Shown here one piece after another: positions 1-8,197 of a DNA stretch of 10,325 nt. The translations under genes were made by a program, and so were the position numbers. The stretch lies in contig JACPVD010000052.1 of NCBI GenBank assembly GCA_016191895.1, forward strand, positions 1 to 10,325, read 5' to 3'. The DNA is from Chloroflexota bacterium. Lineage in GTDB: Bacteria > Chloroflexota > Anaerolineae > Anaerolineales > Villigracilaceae. The notes under the pieces were generated by a model. The model saw only the letters and a program-made list of their open reading frames with translations, did not search any database and had not been told where the DNA came from. How positions within the stretch are numbered: the stretch's first letter is position 1; each line of letters begins with the position of its first letter.

Positions 1-560
1 AGGTGATCGTCGATCGCGGCAATATAGATGGGAATATCAGGATGCGCAGTTTGCATGGCTTTGATTCCCTCCGGTGCGGCGATCAGGCCGACAAATTTTA
101 TTTTCTTCACGCCCCAGCGTTTGAGCACATCAGCGGTGGCGGTGGCCGAGCCGCCAGTGGCGAGCATGGGGTCGAGGATCAAACATACCGAAACCGTAGG
201 TTCGAGCGGAAGTTTGTTGTAGTATTCCACCGGCCGCAGGGTGTGCTCATCCCGATACAAGCCGATGTGCCAGACTTCCGCGCTGGGCATCAATCCCCAC
301 ACGCCTTCGACCATGCCAAGCCCGGCGCGAAGAATTGGGACAAGGCCGATCTTCTCCTTCAATTCCGCGCCGGTCATTTTTTCGAGAGGAGTTTCGAGTT
401 CGCGCGGCATGGTGAGCAGGTCGGCGGTGGCTTCGTAGGCGAGGAGAGCCGCAATCTCGCGCACCAGTTCGCGGAATTTCTTCGGCTCGGTTCTTTTATC
501 GCGCAGGCGCGAAAGTTTATGGGCAACAAGCGGGTGAGTGGATGCAAAGACGTTGGTCAT
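1..560 (-). CDS. upp: Uracil phosphoribosyltransferase, 3' end cut by window edge
   Basis: Converts uracil and PRPP to UMP in the cytoplasm (pyrimidine salvage). Reading the minus strand from the ATG at 560 gives 186 residues without a stop up to the window edge. It begins [20 protein letters not shown], close to the start of known Upp proteins. Family blocks appear in order: a [21 protein letters not shown] helix, [10 protein letters not shown] at about residue 75, a YRDE segment, the PRPP-binding loop [12 protein letters not shown] at about 127-138, and LIAAPEG. The uracil-binding C-terminus (roughly 20 residues) lies outside the window. A GGAG at 567-570 (minus strand), six bases before the ATG, supports this start. 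A TATAAT box lies 32 bases upstream, so the gene probably has its own promoter. Identity is near certain. Confidence 0.96.
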   Translation of the reverse strand, partial: MTNVFASTHPLVAHKLSRLRDKRTEPKKFRELVREIAALLAYEATADLLTMPRELETPLEKMTGAELKEKIGLVPILRAGLGMVEGVWGLMPSAEVWHIGLYRDEHTLRPVEYYNKLPLEPTVSVCLILDPMLATGGSATATADVLKRWGVKKIKFVGLIAAPEGIKAMQTAHPDIPIYIAAIDDH

Positions 561-591
561 GACAGGCTCCGTTTGATGTTGGTCTTGGCAA

Positions 592-597
592 ATTATA
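592..597 (-). promoter_or_regulatory. Putative -10 box of upp
   Basis: The minus strand reads TATAAT here, 31 bases before the upp start codon, leaving a leader of about 25 nt that includes the GGAG ribosome site. No good -35 hexamer lies 15-18 bases upstream, so this is only a half-supported promoter. The surrounding AT-rich stretch (591-615) raises the odds of a chance match. Confidence 0.4.
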
Positions 598-639
598 GCC
601 TTAATTATTTTAATAGACGCCATCGGTAATTAGTCGAAA

Positions 640-693
640 CGTCCCGAAGGTTGCGAGTGAACGCCCAGTTACTCGAAAAAAACCTTCGGGGCG
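640..693. repeat. Long two-part hairpin with CCCGAAGGTT arms
   Basis: The outer arms are CGTCCCGAAGGTT (640-652) and AACCTTCGGGGCG (681-693). They pair over 13 positions with one G-U. Inside, CGAGT (654-658) pairs with ACTCG (670-674), extended by AAC/GTT across a bulged G. The element lies 60 bases beyond the stop of the methyltransferase-like gene and before the upp promoter, so it could end that transcript. However, no clean T-run follows it on the minus strand. The left arm is identical over 13 bases to the left arm of the terminator at 5931-5943, so it is probably a member of a dispersed hairpin family. Confidence 0.7.
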
Positions 694-753
694 GTATTTA
701 TAAATTATTTCCGATAAAGCAGACATACGATGTGATGGGATAATTCGCGCTGG

Positions 754-1440
754 TTAGTACAGGAAGGGGACGATTCGTTTTGATGTCCGCTTGCGTAACG
801 GCCAGATCTTTGGATACCGTTCCGCATAGTCGGCTTCCCAGATATTGATTCGCCGCACAACTGCAAAGATCACCGCAAGCGTAAACACCAGCCCGGTCCA
901 CGAGCGGAACGCAAGCGAGAATCCAATGCTGTAAGCAATCAGCGACAGCAGGGATGGATGGCGTGTCCATGTGTACGGGCCTTCGCCAAGCAGGGCAGGG
1001 ATTTCTTTTGCGCGCCCGGCTTCCCTGCGCAGATGGTTTACCCATGTGTAATTTGTCCACGTTCCATAGATCGAGCCGAACGAATAAATCACGACCCCAA
1101 GCCATTGCCACGCAGCGTTGCTGTTCCATGTCACCGCGTTATGCTTATCGCCATAGGCGGCAATGATAAAAACAAGTTCCATAAGGCTGTAATGCCAGTG
1201 TTCTTCGCCGGGATTCTGCACCGGTTTGGTTTGCGGCGGAATATGATAAAGCATCCATGCGGTGATGATGGCCTGCGCCTGTATGACGATCATAAGCGTT
1301 CCCCGAATCGACGAAGAAACAAACCCGCTTATATCGTCGAGCCCCCATGCGAGCATGGGCAGGCCAAGCATGATGAACGAACGCGAAAACCAAAGCCAGA
1401 GCGACGACCAGACCCTGCTTTTGAGAATGTTGTTTATCAT
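754..1440 (-). CDS. Isoprenylcysteine carboxyl methyltransferase-like membrane protein
   Basis: A 228-residue integral membrane protein of the isoprenylcysteine carboxyl methyltransferase / phospholipid methyltransferase type, which transfers methyl groups from S-adenosylmethionine at the membrane. The signature is in the C-terminal third: GPYTWTRHP (154-162), then two hydrophobic helices (about 164-198), then an acidic pair (E202, E207) before a basic tail ending in IVPF. This is the usual order of RHP motif, helices and Glu. Earlier hydrophobic segments lie near 20-37, 47-66, 86-96 and 111-128. The residues after RHP are SLLS rather than the common MYLG, so it is a divergent member. The substrate cannot be read from sequence; bacterial relatives act on varied lipids and small molecules. 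It starts 15 bases after the zinc-ribbon gene ends, so the two are probably co-transcribed. The ribosome site is weak (AGAAG). Confidence 0.72.
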   Translation of the reverse strand: MINNILKSRVWSSLWLWFSRSFIMLGLPMLAWGLDDISGFVSSSIRGTLMIVIQAQAIITAWMLYHIPPQTKPVQNPGEEHWHYSLMELVFIIAAYGDKHNAVTWNSNAAWQWLGVVIYSFGSIYGTWTNYTWVNHLRREAGRAKEIPALLGEGPYTWTRHPSLLSLIAYSIGFSLAFRSWTGLVFTLAVIFAVVRRINIWEADYAERYPKIWPLRKRTSKRIVPFLY

Positions 1441-1455
1441 CGTTTATCTTCTTGC

Positions 1456-1821
1456 TTATCGAATTGCGGCCAGCAAAACCGGCAACATGCCGAGCGCGGC
1501 GCAAATTGCGATTGCAATCAATGTAACGACCAGGCAGGTCGGAAGAAGCCAGCGGATCCACGTCCAGTAGGCATACATATTCCATGCCTTGATCGCGATC
1601 GGCTGGGCTTTGCGCAGGATGTCGGGCGCGTCCTTTTCCAGGCTGACAACTGGTTTTGCCTTCGATGGAGCAGGGTCGACCCGCGGCGTTGCTTTTACGC
1701 GCATCTTTTCAGGGATTTTGATGTTTGCCCCGCAATAGGCGCACGGCATTTGGGCTTTCCCTGCTTCGGGGTAATTGGGCGCGCCGCAAGCGGAGCAATT
1801 GAAGGTGGGGGGGTCGGTCAT
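1456..1821 (-). CDS. Small zinc-ribbon protein with C-terminal membrane anchor
   Basis: A 121-residue protein I cannot assign to a named family. The N-terminus holds two CxxC pairs (C9/C12 and C27/C30) in the arrangement of a zinc ribbon (CSACG, then CAYCG). A basic, proline-rich linker follows (about 38-65). A hydrophobic stretch near 91-119 is long enough for one membrane pass, so the ribbon probably faces the cytoplasm as a tail-anchored domain. The reading frame is open further upstream, but I chose the ATG at 1821: a perfect GGAGG (1827-1831) sits five bases before it, a TATAAT box lies 21 bases upstream, and the zinc ribbon starts just after it. It is the first gene of a two-gene unit with the methyltransferase-like gene. 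A role in sensing or assembly is only a guess. Confidence 0.7.
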   Translation of the reverse strand: MTDPPTFNCSACGAPNYPEAGKAQMPCAYCGANIKIPEKMRVKATPRVDPAPSKAKPVVSLEKDAPDILRKAQPIAIKAWNMYAYWTWIRWLLPTCLVVTLIAIAICAALGMLPVLLAAIR

Positions 1822-1826
1822 TGAAG

Positions 1827-1831
1827 CCTCC
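1827..1831 (-). promoter_or_regulatory. Ribosome binding site fixing the zinc-ribbon gene start
   Basis: GGAGG on the minus strand, five bases before the ATG at 1821. It selects this internal ATG over the one at 1968 that opens the longer frame. The long form would add 49 residues without family resemblance and would run back across the divergent promoter region. Confidence 0.75.
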
Positions 1832-1842
1832 AGTATTTGCAG

Positions 1843-1848
1843 ATTATA
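1843..1848 (-). promoter_or_regulatory. Putative -10 box for the zinc-ribbon/methyltransferase unit
   Basis: TATAAT on the minus strand, 21 bases from the start codon and 11 bases from the GGAGG. The best -35 candidate is TTCGAT at 1865-1870 with a 16-base spacer, a poor match to TTGACA. It lies in the 167-bp divergent region between this unit and the acyl-CoA synthetase gene, for which I see no convincing promoter. Confidence 0.45.
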
Positions 1849-1973
1849 GCGGTAAAATCCAGTCATCGAAGGTATCCTCTCGATAAATTGGGGTGTGGGG
1901 TGTTTTGAACGTGCAAGGCGCGCTCGAATCATCCCGCTTCCCCCTTCTTTTTGAAACGACATCATCAAATCTT

Positions 1974-1980
1974 GAAGGAG
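1974..1980 (+). promoter_or_regulatory. Ribosome binding site fixing the acyl-CoA synthetase start
   Basis: GAAGGAG, eight bases before the ATG at 1989. The open frame reaches back to an ATG at 1893, but that extension has no ribosome site and no family resemblance. The downstream start gives an N-terminus (MTEQFTFGGE) that suits this enzyme group. Confidence 0.75.
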
Positions 1981-1988
1981 TTGTGTTC

Positions 1989-4025
<2,037 letters not shown>

Positions 4026-4029
4026 ATTT

Positions 4030-4097
4030 TTAACGCAAAGACGCAAAGGCGCAATGTTTTTTCTTTGCGTCCCTGCGTCTTTGCGACCTTGCGTTAA
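4030..4097 (+). repeat. Inverted octamer array (ACGCAAAG units)
   Basis: Three 8-base units on the left (ACGCAAAG, ACGCAAAG, GCGCAATG; 4033-4056), a run of six T, then four units of the complement (CTTTGCGT, CCCTGCGT, CTTTGCGA, CCTTGCGT; 4063-4094). The whole is framed by TTAACGCAA/TTGCGTTAA. CGCAAAGACGCA (4034-4045) pairs perfectly with TGCGTCTTTGCG (4074-4085), and CGCAA (4050-4054) with TTGCG (4065-4069). It starts five bases after the synthetase stop, so the hairpin may slow or end that transcript, but the T-run is in the loop and not after the stem. Confidence 0.8.
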
Positions 4098-4102
4098 GAA
4101 TC

Positions 4103-4130
4103 TTGAGGGTGGGTTTGTGTCGTTTATAAT
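4103..4130 (+). promoter_or_regulatory. Sigma-70-type promoter of the lipoprotein gene
   Basis: -35 TTGAGG (4103-4108), a 16-base spacer, and a perfect -10 TATAAT (4125-4130). The start of transcription would be near 4137, giving a leader of about 30 nt. It lies directly downstream of the octamer hairpin, so the lipoprotein gene seems to be transcribed separately from the synthetase. Confidence 0.65.
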
Positions 4131-4137
4131 AAAAGGG

Positions 4138-4154
4138 TCTCGCATTACGCGAGA
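4138..4154 (+). promoter_or_regulatory. Small leader hairpin before the lipoprotein gene
   Basis: TCTCGC (4138-4143) and GCGAGA (4149-4154) can form a six-base-pair stem with a five-base loop. It sits at the predicted 5' end of the transcript, just before AAGGAG (4156-4161), which is five bases from the ATG at 4167. It could protect the mRNA end or be an operator half-site pair; nothing distinguishes these. Confidence 0.35.
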
Positions 4155-4166
4155 GAAGGAGAGTGA

Positions 4167-5918
4167 ATGAAAAACGTTCGGGCTGTGTTGGTTGTTTATT
4201 GTGTGTTGATTGCGTTGATCTTATCGTCGTGCGGATCATCAACCCCGGTGACGATTGTGGTGACGGCTACATCGCTGCCGCCCACCGATGCGCCGGCCGC
4301 TGAACCGACGGCTACTTTAGTCCCTGTGAATTTATCCGGTCCGCAGGCTGGCGATGTGATGAAATGGCTCGATGGAAGCGCGTTGATCTACATCCCTGCC
4401 GGTGAATTTAGCATGGGTAATAACGGTTTCGACGCTCCGGTTCATAGCGTGACTCTGGACGGCTTTTGGATCTACCAGACGAAAGTGACCAATCGAATGT
4501 TCGCGCAATGCGTGGCGGTTGGTTCGTGTACGCCGCCAACGGAAGAACTTGGCGGCCCGGTGTATAACAACCCTGAATATGCAAACCACCCGGTCGTGGG
4601 CGTAACGTGGGAACAGGCTCAGGCTTATTGTTCATGGTCGCAGGGGCAACTGCCCACCGAAGCGCAATGGGAAAAAGCCGCGCGTGGGCCATCCGGCAAT
4701 GTGTATCCCTGGGGCAACGATGAGCCTGCCTGTGACATTCTCAACTTTGGGTATTGTTCCGGCCGTACCTCCGAAGTGGATGCTTTTGCTGATGGCGCGA
4801 GTCCGTTTGGCGTGCTGGACATGGCCGGCAATGTCTTCGAGTGGGTGAGCGATTGGTACGGCCAGTCGTATTATGCCAATTCGCCGGCAACGAATCCCAT
4901 TGGCCCTGAAAGCGGAGAGTACCGCGTCATTCGCGGGAGTTCATTCGAGTCTGATCCCGATCAAATCGATCTGGGGATTCGTCATTACGGCGCGAAGGTA
5001 TATCACAGCCGCGACATTGGCTTCCGCTGTGCGGTATCCCAGCCGTTGCCTGTGGCCCCATATTGCCAGCAGACAGCGTTCATTCCATCCGGTGTGATCG
5101 TTTCCAACGGATGTGAGTTGCCGGATACGGCGGTTGCCGGCCAGTATTGTGCGGCGGGCGCGAGCCTTGCGACGGTTCATGTTCCTGCCGGCGCGGTTTA
5201 TCAAACCGGCGAAGACCTGAAATGCGAAGAAGCCATTGTGGACGGCCAGCGTGTGTTGACATGCATAGGCCCGCAGGCGCGGGAAGCGACGAATGAGATC
5301 ACGGTCTGTAATCCCACGTGCAGTAATTCCCCGGATGTCACCGGCGCATCTCCGGCGTGCGATCCCGGTTATACGCTTGATGCGGCATCCGGTGCATGCA
5401 ATTACGCGCCCATTTCAAGCCAGCTCAGCGTGGCGGGATGCCCCATCGGTTATAAGATTTTGAATCGCGGCGGCGTGGAATTCTGCGTGATCGATACGAA
5501 CGCAAACGGCAAATGTCCCGCGGGTTTGTATTATGACAGTCTTGCGGGCATCTGCGTCCCTGCGAATGGACTCGTCGAAGCGCCGTATGGAATCGACAAC
5601 CCGACTCTTGCGGTTCAATCGTATTCCGGCTGCGCGGCTGGATTTGTCTACAGCGAGACGTTTCAATGCTGTCAGGCCGTGAGTGGCGGGACATACCCCG
5701 GTTGTTCCCCCGGCTCCACGTTCAATACGGACCTCGGAGCCTGCTCCCCCGGCGCAATCCGACTCGCCGGCCCGGGCTGTGTCACCCTCGACGTGACCAC
5801 CCTCAAATGTAGTCAACCCGTGGACGTGTGTTCGCGCATCAAATCCGAAACCACTTGTATCCGCAACTCTTATGCATGTAAATGGGATGATGAGAATAAC
5901 GTTTGTACGTTGAGGTAG
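4167..5918 (+). CDS. Secreted lipoprotein: FGE-like (SUMF1) domain plus cysteine-rich repeats
   Basis: A 583-residue protein. The N-terminus is a lipoprotein signal ending LSSC (C22 would be lipidated), followed by a Thr/Pro/Ala-rich linker (about 25-55) suiting a surface-tethered protein. Residues about 70-290 are a formylglycine-generating-enzyme / sulfatase-modifying-factor fold: IPAGEFSMG (76-84), VTNRMFAQC, HPVVGVTWEQAQAYC, LPTEAQWEKAARG (162-174), YPWGND, MAGNVFEWVSDW (219-230), RVIRGSSF (253-260), GFRCAV (285-290). The two copper-binding cysteines of true FGE enzymes, which follow the RGGS-type strand, are absent here (the stretch reads SSFESDPDQIDLG), so it is probably not an oxidase but a binding or structural use of the fold. 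Residues 291-583 hold 24 cysteines, including spaced modules such as CDPGYTLDAASGAC (398-411), CPAGLYYDSLAGIC (450-463) and CSPGSTFNTDLGAC (513-526), probably disulfide-linked outside the cell. The ribosome site AAGGAG is strong. The partner is unknown. Confidence 0.88.
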   Translation: MKNVRAVLVVYCVLIALILSSCGSSTPVTIVVTATSLPPTDAPAAEPTATLVPVNLSGPQAGDVMKWLDGSALIYIPAGEFSMGNNGFDAPVHSVTLDGFWIYQTKVTNRMFAQCVAVGSCTPPTEELGGPVYNNPEYANHPVVGVTWEQAQAYCSWSQGQLPTEAQWEKAARGPSGNVYPWGNDEPACDILNFGYCSGRTSEVDAFADGASPFGVLDMAGNVFEWVSDWYGQSYYANSPATNPIGPESGEYRVIRGSSFESDPDQIDLGIRHYGAKVYHSRDIGFRCAVSQPLPVAPYCQQTAFIPSGVIVSNGCELPDTAVAGQYCAAGASLATVHVPAGAVYQTGEDLKCEEAIVDGQRVLTCIGPQAREATNEITVCNPTCSNSPDVTGASPACDPGYTLDAASGACNYAPISSQLSVAGCPIGYKILNRGGVEFCVIDTNANGKCPAGLYYDSLAGICVPANGLVEAPYGIDNPTLAVQSYSGCAAGFVYSETFQCCQAVSGGTYPGCSPGSTFNTDLGACSPGAIRLAGPGCVTLDVTTLKCSQPVDVCSRIKSETTCIRNSYACKWDDENNVCTLR

Positions 5919-5924
5919 GAAAAG

Positions 5925-5966
5925 GAAAATCGTCCCGAAGGTTCCAAAGCCTTCGGGACGATTTTC
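5925..5966. terminator. Bidirectional rho-independent terminator
   Basis: A perfect 17-base-pair stem: arms 5925-5941 and 5950-5966, built on CGTCCCGAAGG / CCTTCGGGACG with an AAAA/TTTT base, around an eight-base loop (TTCCAAAG). It extends through a G-T pair to 5922/5969. The A-rich left flank and T-rich right flank give a U-tract on either strand. It lies six bases after the lipoprotein stop and between convergent genes, so it probably ends transcripts from both sides. Its left arm shares 13 bases with the hairpin at 640-693. Confidence 0.88.
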
Positions 5967-5977
5967 TTTGGTAATCT

Positions 5978-6014
5978 CACCTTATGCGAAGCCGAAGCGC
6001 GGGTGCGCAAGGTG
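5978..6014. other. Secondary hairpin between convergent genes
   Basis: CACCTT (5978-5983) pairs with AAGGTG (6009-6014), and GCG (5986-5988) with CGC (6006-6008), across a two-base bulge. It lies just beyond the stop of the cytochrome b fusion gene (minus strand). No T-run accompanies it, so it would at most help mRNA stability or termination. Confidence 0.35.
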
Positions 6015-6025
6015 ATTGGCAGAAA

Positions 6026-8080
6026 CTATCTCGCTTCAAACACTCCCAGCCTCTCGTTGTAATAGAACAATAACACCTTCGCCTTCTCCACTGTGACTTC
6101 GCCTGAATACGCCGTGCGGAAGTCCTGATCGTCGTCTTTGACGAGGATTTCAACCTGGTGTGTTCCCGATGAAATAGGAATAAACTCCATTCCCGCGATG
6201 CGCCCGTTACCGCTGAGGCCGGAGGCTTCGTAGGTTTTTTCGAGCAGGGTTTCGCCGTCCACGATCAGGCGGATGGAGATGGGGAAGTGTTCGCCGCCGA
6301 ATATCTTTTCCGCGTCAGCGCCGGGAGGCAGGACAACGCCTTCGGGAATTTCGGCTTCTTCCAGTTTCCCCTTTGCGTCAACGGCGATGCGGATCGCGCT
6401 TTCGTCCGCGTCGGCCATCGAAGATGGAATGTCCAGGGGAATGGCGGTGGCGAAAAGCAGGGTAAGCAATGTGACGCTGAACAACGACCCTAAAAACGAC
6501 GGGTTCCGCCGTCCGCGGTCTTTTGCTTCGGGAAGGGTGATCGGCTGTTTGTCGGCTTGCGCGTCGGCTCGATTAAGCTTGTCGAGATAGTCTGCAACGG
6601 ACTTTGAGTCGCCGGGCGTGGTTTCGAGCCAGTGAACATCCGCGGTCATCAGGGCAGGGCGCAAGCGCAGGCGGTTGGATATCCAATGCGCGTCTTCACG
6701 GTAGAGGTTGTCGTCATAGGGGCTGGAAAGCAGGACGACATCGCGCGCGCCGTCGCTGCGCAGGGTCTTGATCCATGCGATGTTGACCGAGCTGATCGAG
6801 GGGAGGATCGCGGTGATGACTTTGGATGTACCCCATTCGGTAACGGAAATTGGGGAATTGGTTTTGTTCGACAGGATGCTTTCCGGCAGGCCGTTCAAGG
6901 CTTCGTCGCGCTGACTTGCAAACAAAACGGTGACGGGATGTTTATCCTTCTTTTCGCGTTTGAGCGCGCCGCGGATGGCGGAAAAGGTCTGCTCGCCGTT
7001 GTAGCCGGCCTTGAGATCGATCGCGTCGGTGGGGCATGACCCGACGCAGATTCCGCAGCCGGTGCATTGCGCGTTGTTGATGACGGCGAGTTTTTGGTAG
7101 CCCGAGTCGTCTGTCCGCGCGACCATGCGAATCGCGTCGTAGGGACATTCGGCGTAGCAAAGCACACAGCCGGTACACTTCTCGTCGGTAACAAGGGCAG
7201 GCCCCAGGTCACGACCGGAGGCGAGCCACGGGAGCAGGAAAAAGAATCCGCCGAGGAAGATCGCCAGAATCCAGAAAATCCAATTGCCCACCTGATCGAT
7301 CAGGGGAAGGAAGCCGAGATAATACGCGTCCATTGGCGTGGAGGTGACCATCGTGCCGAGGTCGGCAGGCATGGCCGACATGGCGGGTTTGATCAGCGAA
7401 AGGACGACCAGCCCAATGGTGGCTTGGATCGCGACCCAGCGCGGCGCCCACCATCTTGCGCGCGATAATCGCAGGACGTGGATGTAGATTCCGAGAAAGC
7501 CGATCAGCGGGATGAAAACGTGCAGAAAGAGGATGATGACGAAGTTCGAAAATGTGGTGGATGCAAGAGTCGGAGAGACGTATGTGAGTCCCTCCGAGCC
7601 TGCTACCGTGTCCATCATGTATTCGGTCATCCATTGTGCGCGGCGATCCCAGATGAGCCAGTAACCGAATGTGCCGGTGAGCCATGTGGCGGCCAGCATG
7701 ATCCAACCGCTCGTCCACGCGAGCCAGCGCGGACCCCAGTAACGGTCGCTGAACATCATCTTGAGAAAGTGCAAAAGGATGAGCACGATCATCGCGTCGG
7801 ATGCGTAGCGGTGAACGCTGCGTATGAGCAGCCCGAACCAGTTGGAACTTATTTTTTCCACTGTGCCATAGGCCACATCGAGTCCGGGGCGATAGATGAT
7901 CGTCAGGTATGCGCCGGTGGCGATCAACACGATGAGCATGTAGATCGTAAGCGTGCCGAGGTGATAGAACGGATTAAAGTCTGATTTCGTGAAGCGATTG
8001 ATAAAGCCTTCGAAGCGTGTCCAAAGTTTATCGAAGCTGCGCATGAAGCGGCGTTGGGCGTAGGGGTTTTTTAGCGACAT
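6026..8080 (-). CDS. Cytochrome b / 2[4Fe-4S] ferredoxin / MvhD-like fusion protein
   Basis: A 684-residue membrane redox protein. Residues about 35-210 are a cytochrome b/b6 N-terminal domain of four helices. LIRSVHRYASDAM is close to cytochrome b6, and the two haem pairs are H90/H104 (helix B, H-x13-H) and H187/H201 (helix D, H-x13-H). Two more helices follow (about 216-234 and 266-287), with PMDAYY (249-254) where a PEWY-type quinone-site motif would fall. Next is a bacterial ferredoxin domain with C302, C305, C308, C312 and C339, C342, C345, C349; these are the only cysteines in the protein. Residues about 382-505 resemble the hydrogenase delta subunit family (MvhD/FlpD) but have no cysteines. 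A seventh helix (about 529-549) leads to a beta-rich C-terminal domain (552-684), predicted outside the membrane. Role inferred: quinone-linked electron transfer to or from a cytoplasmic partner. The start at 8080 is chosen because upstream codons are translated heptamer repeat; there is no clear ribosome site. It follows the copper ATPase gene by 117 bp. Confidence 0.88.
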   Translation of the reverse strand: MSLKNPYAQRRFMRSFDKLWTRFEGFINRFTKSDFNPFYHLGTLTIYMLIVLIATGAYLTIIYRPGLDVAYGTVEKISSNWFGLLIRSVHRYASDAMIVLILLHFLKMMFSDRYWGPRWLAWTSGWIMLAATWLTGTFGYWLIWDRRAQWMTEYMMDTVAGSEGLTYVSPTLASTTFSNFVIILFLHVFIPLIGFLGIYIHVLRLSRARWWAPRWVAIQATIGLVVLSLIKPAMSAMPADLGTMVTSTPMDAYYLGFLPLIDQVGNWIFWILAIFLGGFFFLLPWLASGRDLGPALVTDEKCTGCVLCYAECPYDAIRMVARTDDSGYQKLAVINNAQCTGCGICVGSCPTDAIDLKAGYNGEQTFSAIRGALKREKKDKHPVTVLFASQRDEALNGLPESILSNKTNSPISVTEWGTSKVITAILPSISSVNIAWIKTLRSDGARDVVLLSSPYDDNLYREDAHWISNRLRLRPALMTADVHWLETTPGDSKSVADYLDKLNRADAQADKQPITLPEAKDRGRRNPSFLGSLFSVTLLTLLFATAIPLDIPSSMADADESAIRIAVDAKGKLEEAEIPEGVVLPPGADAEKIFGGEHFPISIRLIVDGETLLEKTYEASGLSGNGRIAGMEFIPISSGTHQVEILVKDDDQDFRTAYSGEVTVEKAKVLLFYYNERLGVFEAR

Positions 8081-8086
8081 GTATCG

Positions 8087-8128
8087 GGTTCCAGGTTCCA
8101 AGTTCCAAGTGTCAGGTTTCAGGTGTCG
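8087..8128 (-). repeat. Heptamer array directly upstream of the cytochrome b fusion
   Basis: Six 7-base units on the plus strand: GGTTCCA (8087-8093), GGTTCCA, AGTTCCA, AGTGTCA, GGTTTCA, GGTGTCG (8122-8128). They end six bases before the minus-strand start codon at 8080, taking the place where a ribosome site should be. An open frame continues through them to an ATG at 8191, but those residues are simply the translated repeat. Confidence 0.85.
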
Positions 8129-8197
8129 AAACCGCCAGTGATTGAAATGCTCCTGCGCGCCAGTGGTCTCGATATGTCCCGTAAAGGGCATGCGGGA

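Noticed and set aside
3..629. Plus-strand open frame of 208 residues over the upp region
   Set aside because: The minus strand is unmistakably uracil phosphoribosyltransferase; the plus frame is a shadow.
958..1824. 288-residue plus-strand open frame opposite the methyltransferase-like and zinc-ribbon genes
   Set aside because: Its translation has no family features, is Arg/Cys/His-rich as expected for an antisense shadow, and the minus strand carries two recognisable proteins with proper starts.
1905..1933. Promoter for the acyl-CoA synthetase gene (TTGAAC with a downstream AT-rich hexamer)
   Set aside because: The -10 candidate matches TATAAT poorly at any allowed spacing.
1893..1988. N-terminal extension of the acyl-CoA synthetase to an ATG at 1893
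   Set aside because: No ribosome site before 1893, no family resemblance in the 32 extra residues, and GAAGGAG lies ideally before 1989.
4167..5918. Active formylglycine-generating enzyme
   Set aside because: The domain fold is present, but the two cysteines needed for copper binding and catalysis are absent after the RGSSF strand.
6840..6875. Possible further heptamer tract (AATTGGGGAATTGG region) in the cytochrome b fusion gene
   Set aside because: Only two similar units, spaced by eight bases and not seven; too short to separate from chance.
6026..8080. Hydrogenase subunit
   Set aside because: The MvhD-like domain has no cluster cysteines and no hydrogenase large or small subunit is present in the window.
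8087..8128. CRISPR-like array
   Set aside because: Units are 7 bases in direct tandem without spacers, and no cas gene is present.
8081..8191. N-terminal extension of the cytochrome b fusion to an ATG at 8191
   Set aside because: The extra 37 residues are mostly translated heptamer repeat and no ribosome site precedes 8191, although the 8080 start also lacks one.
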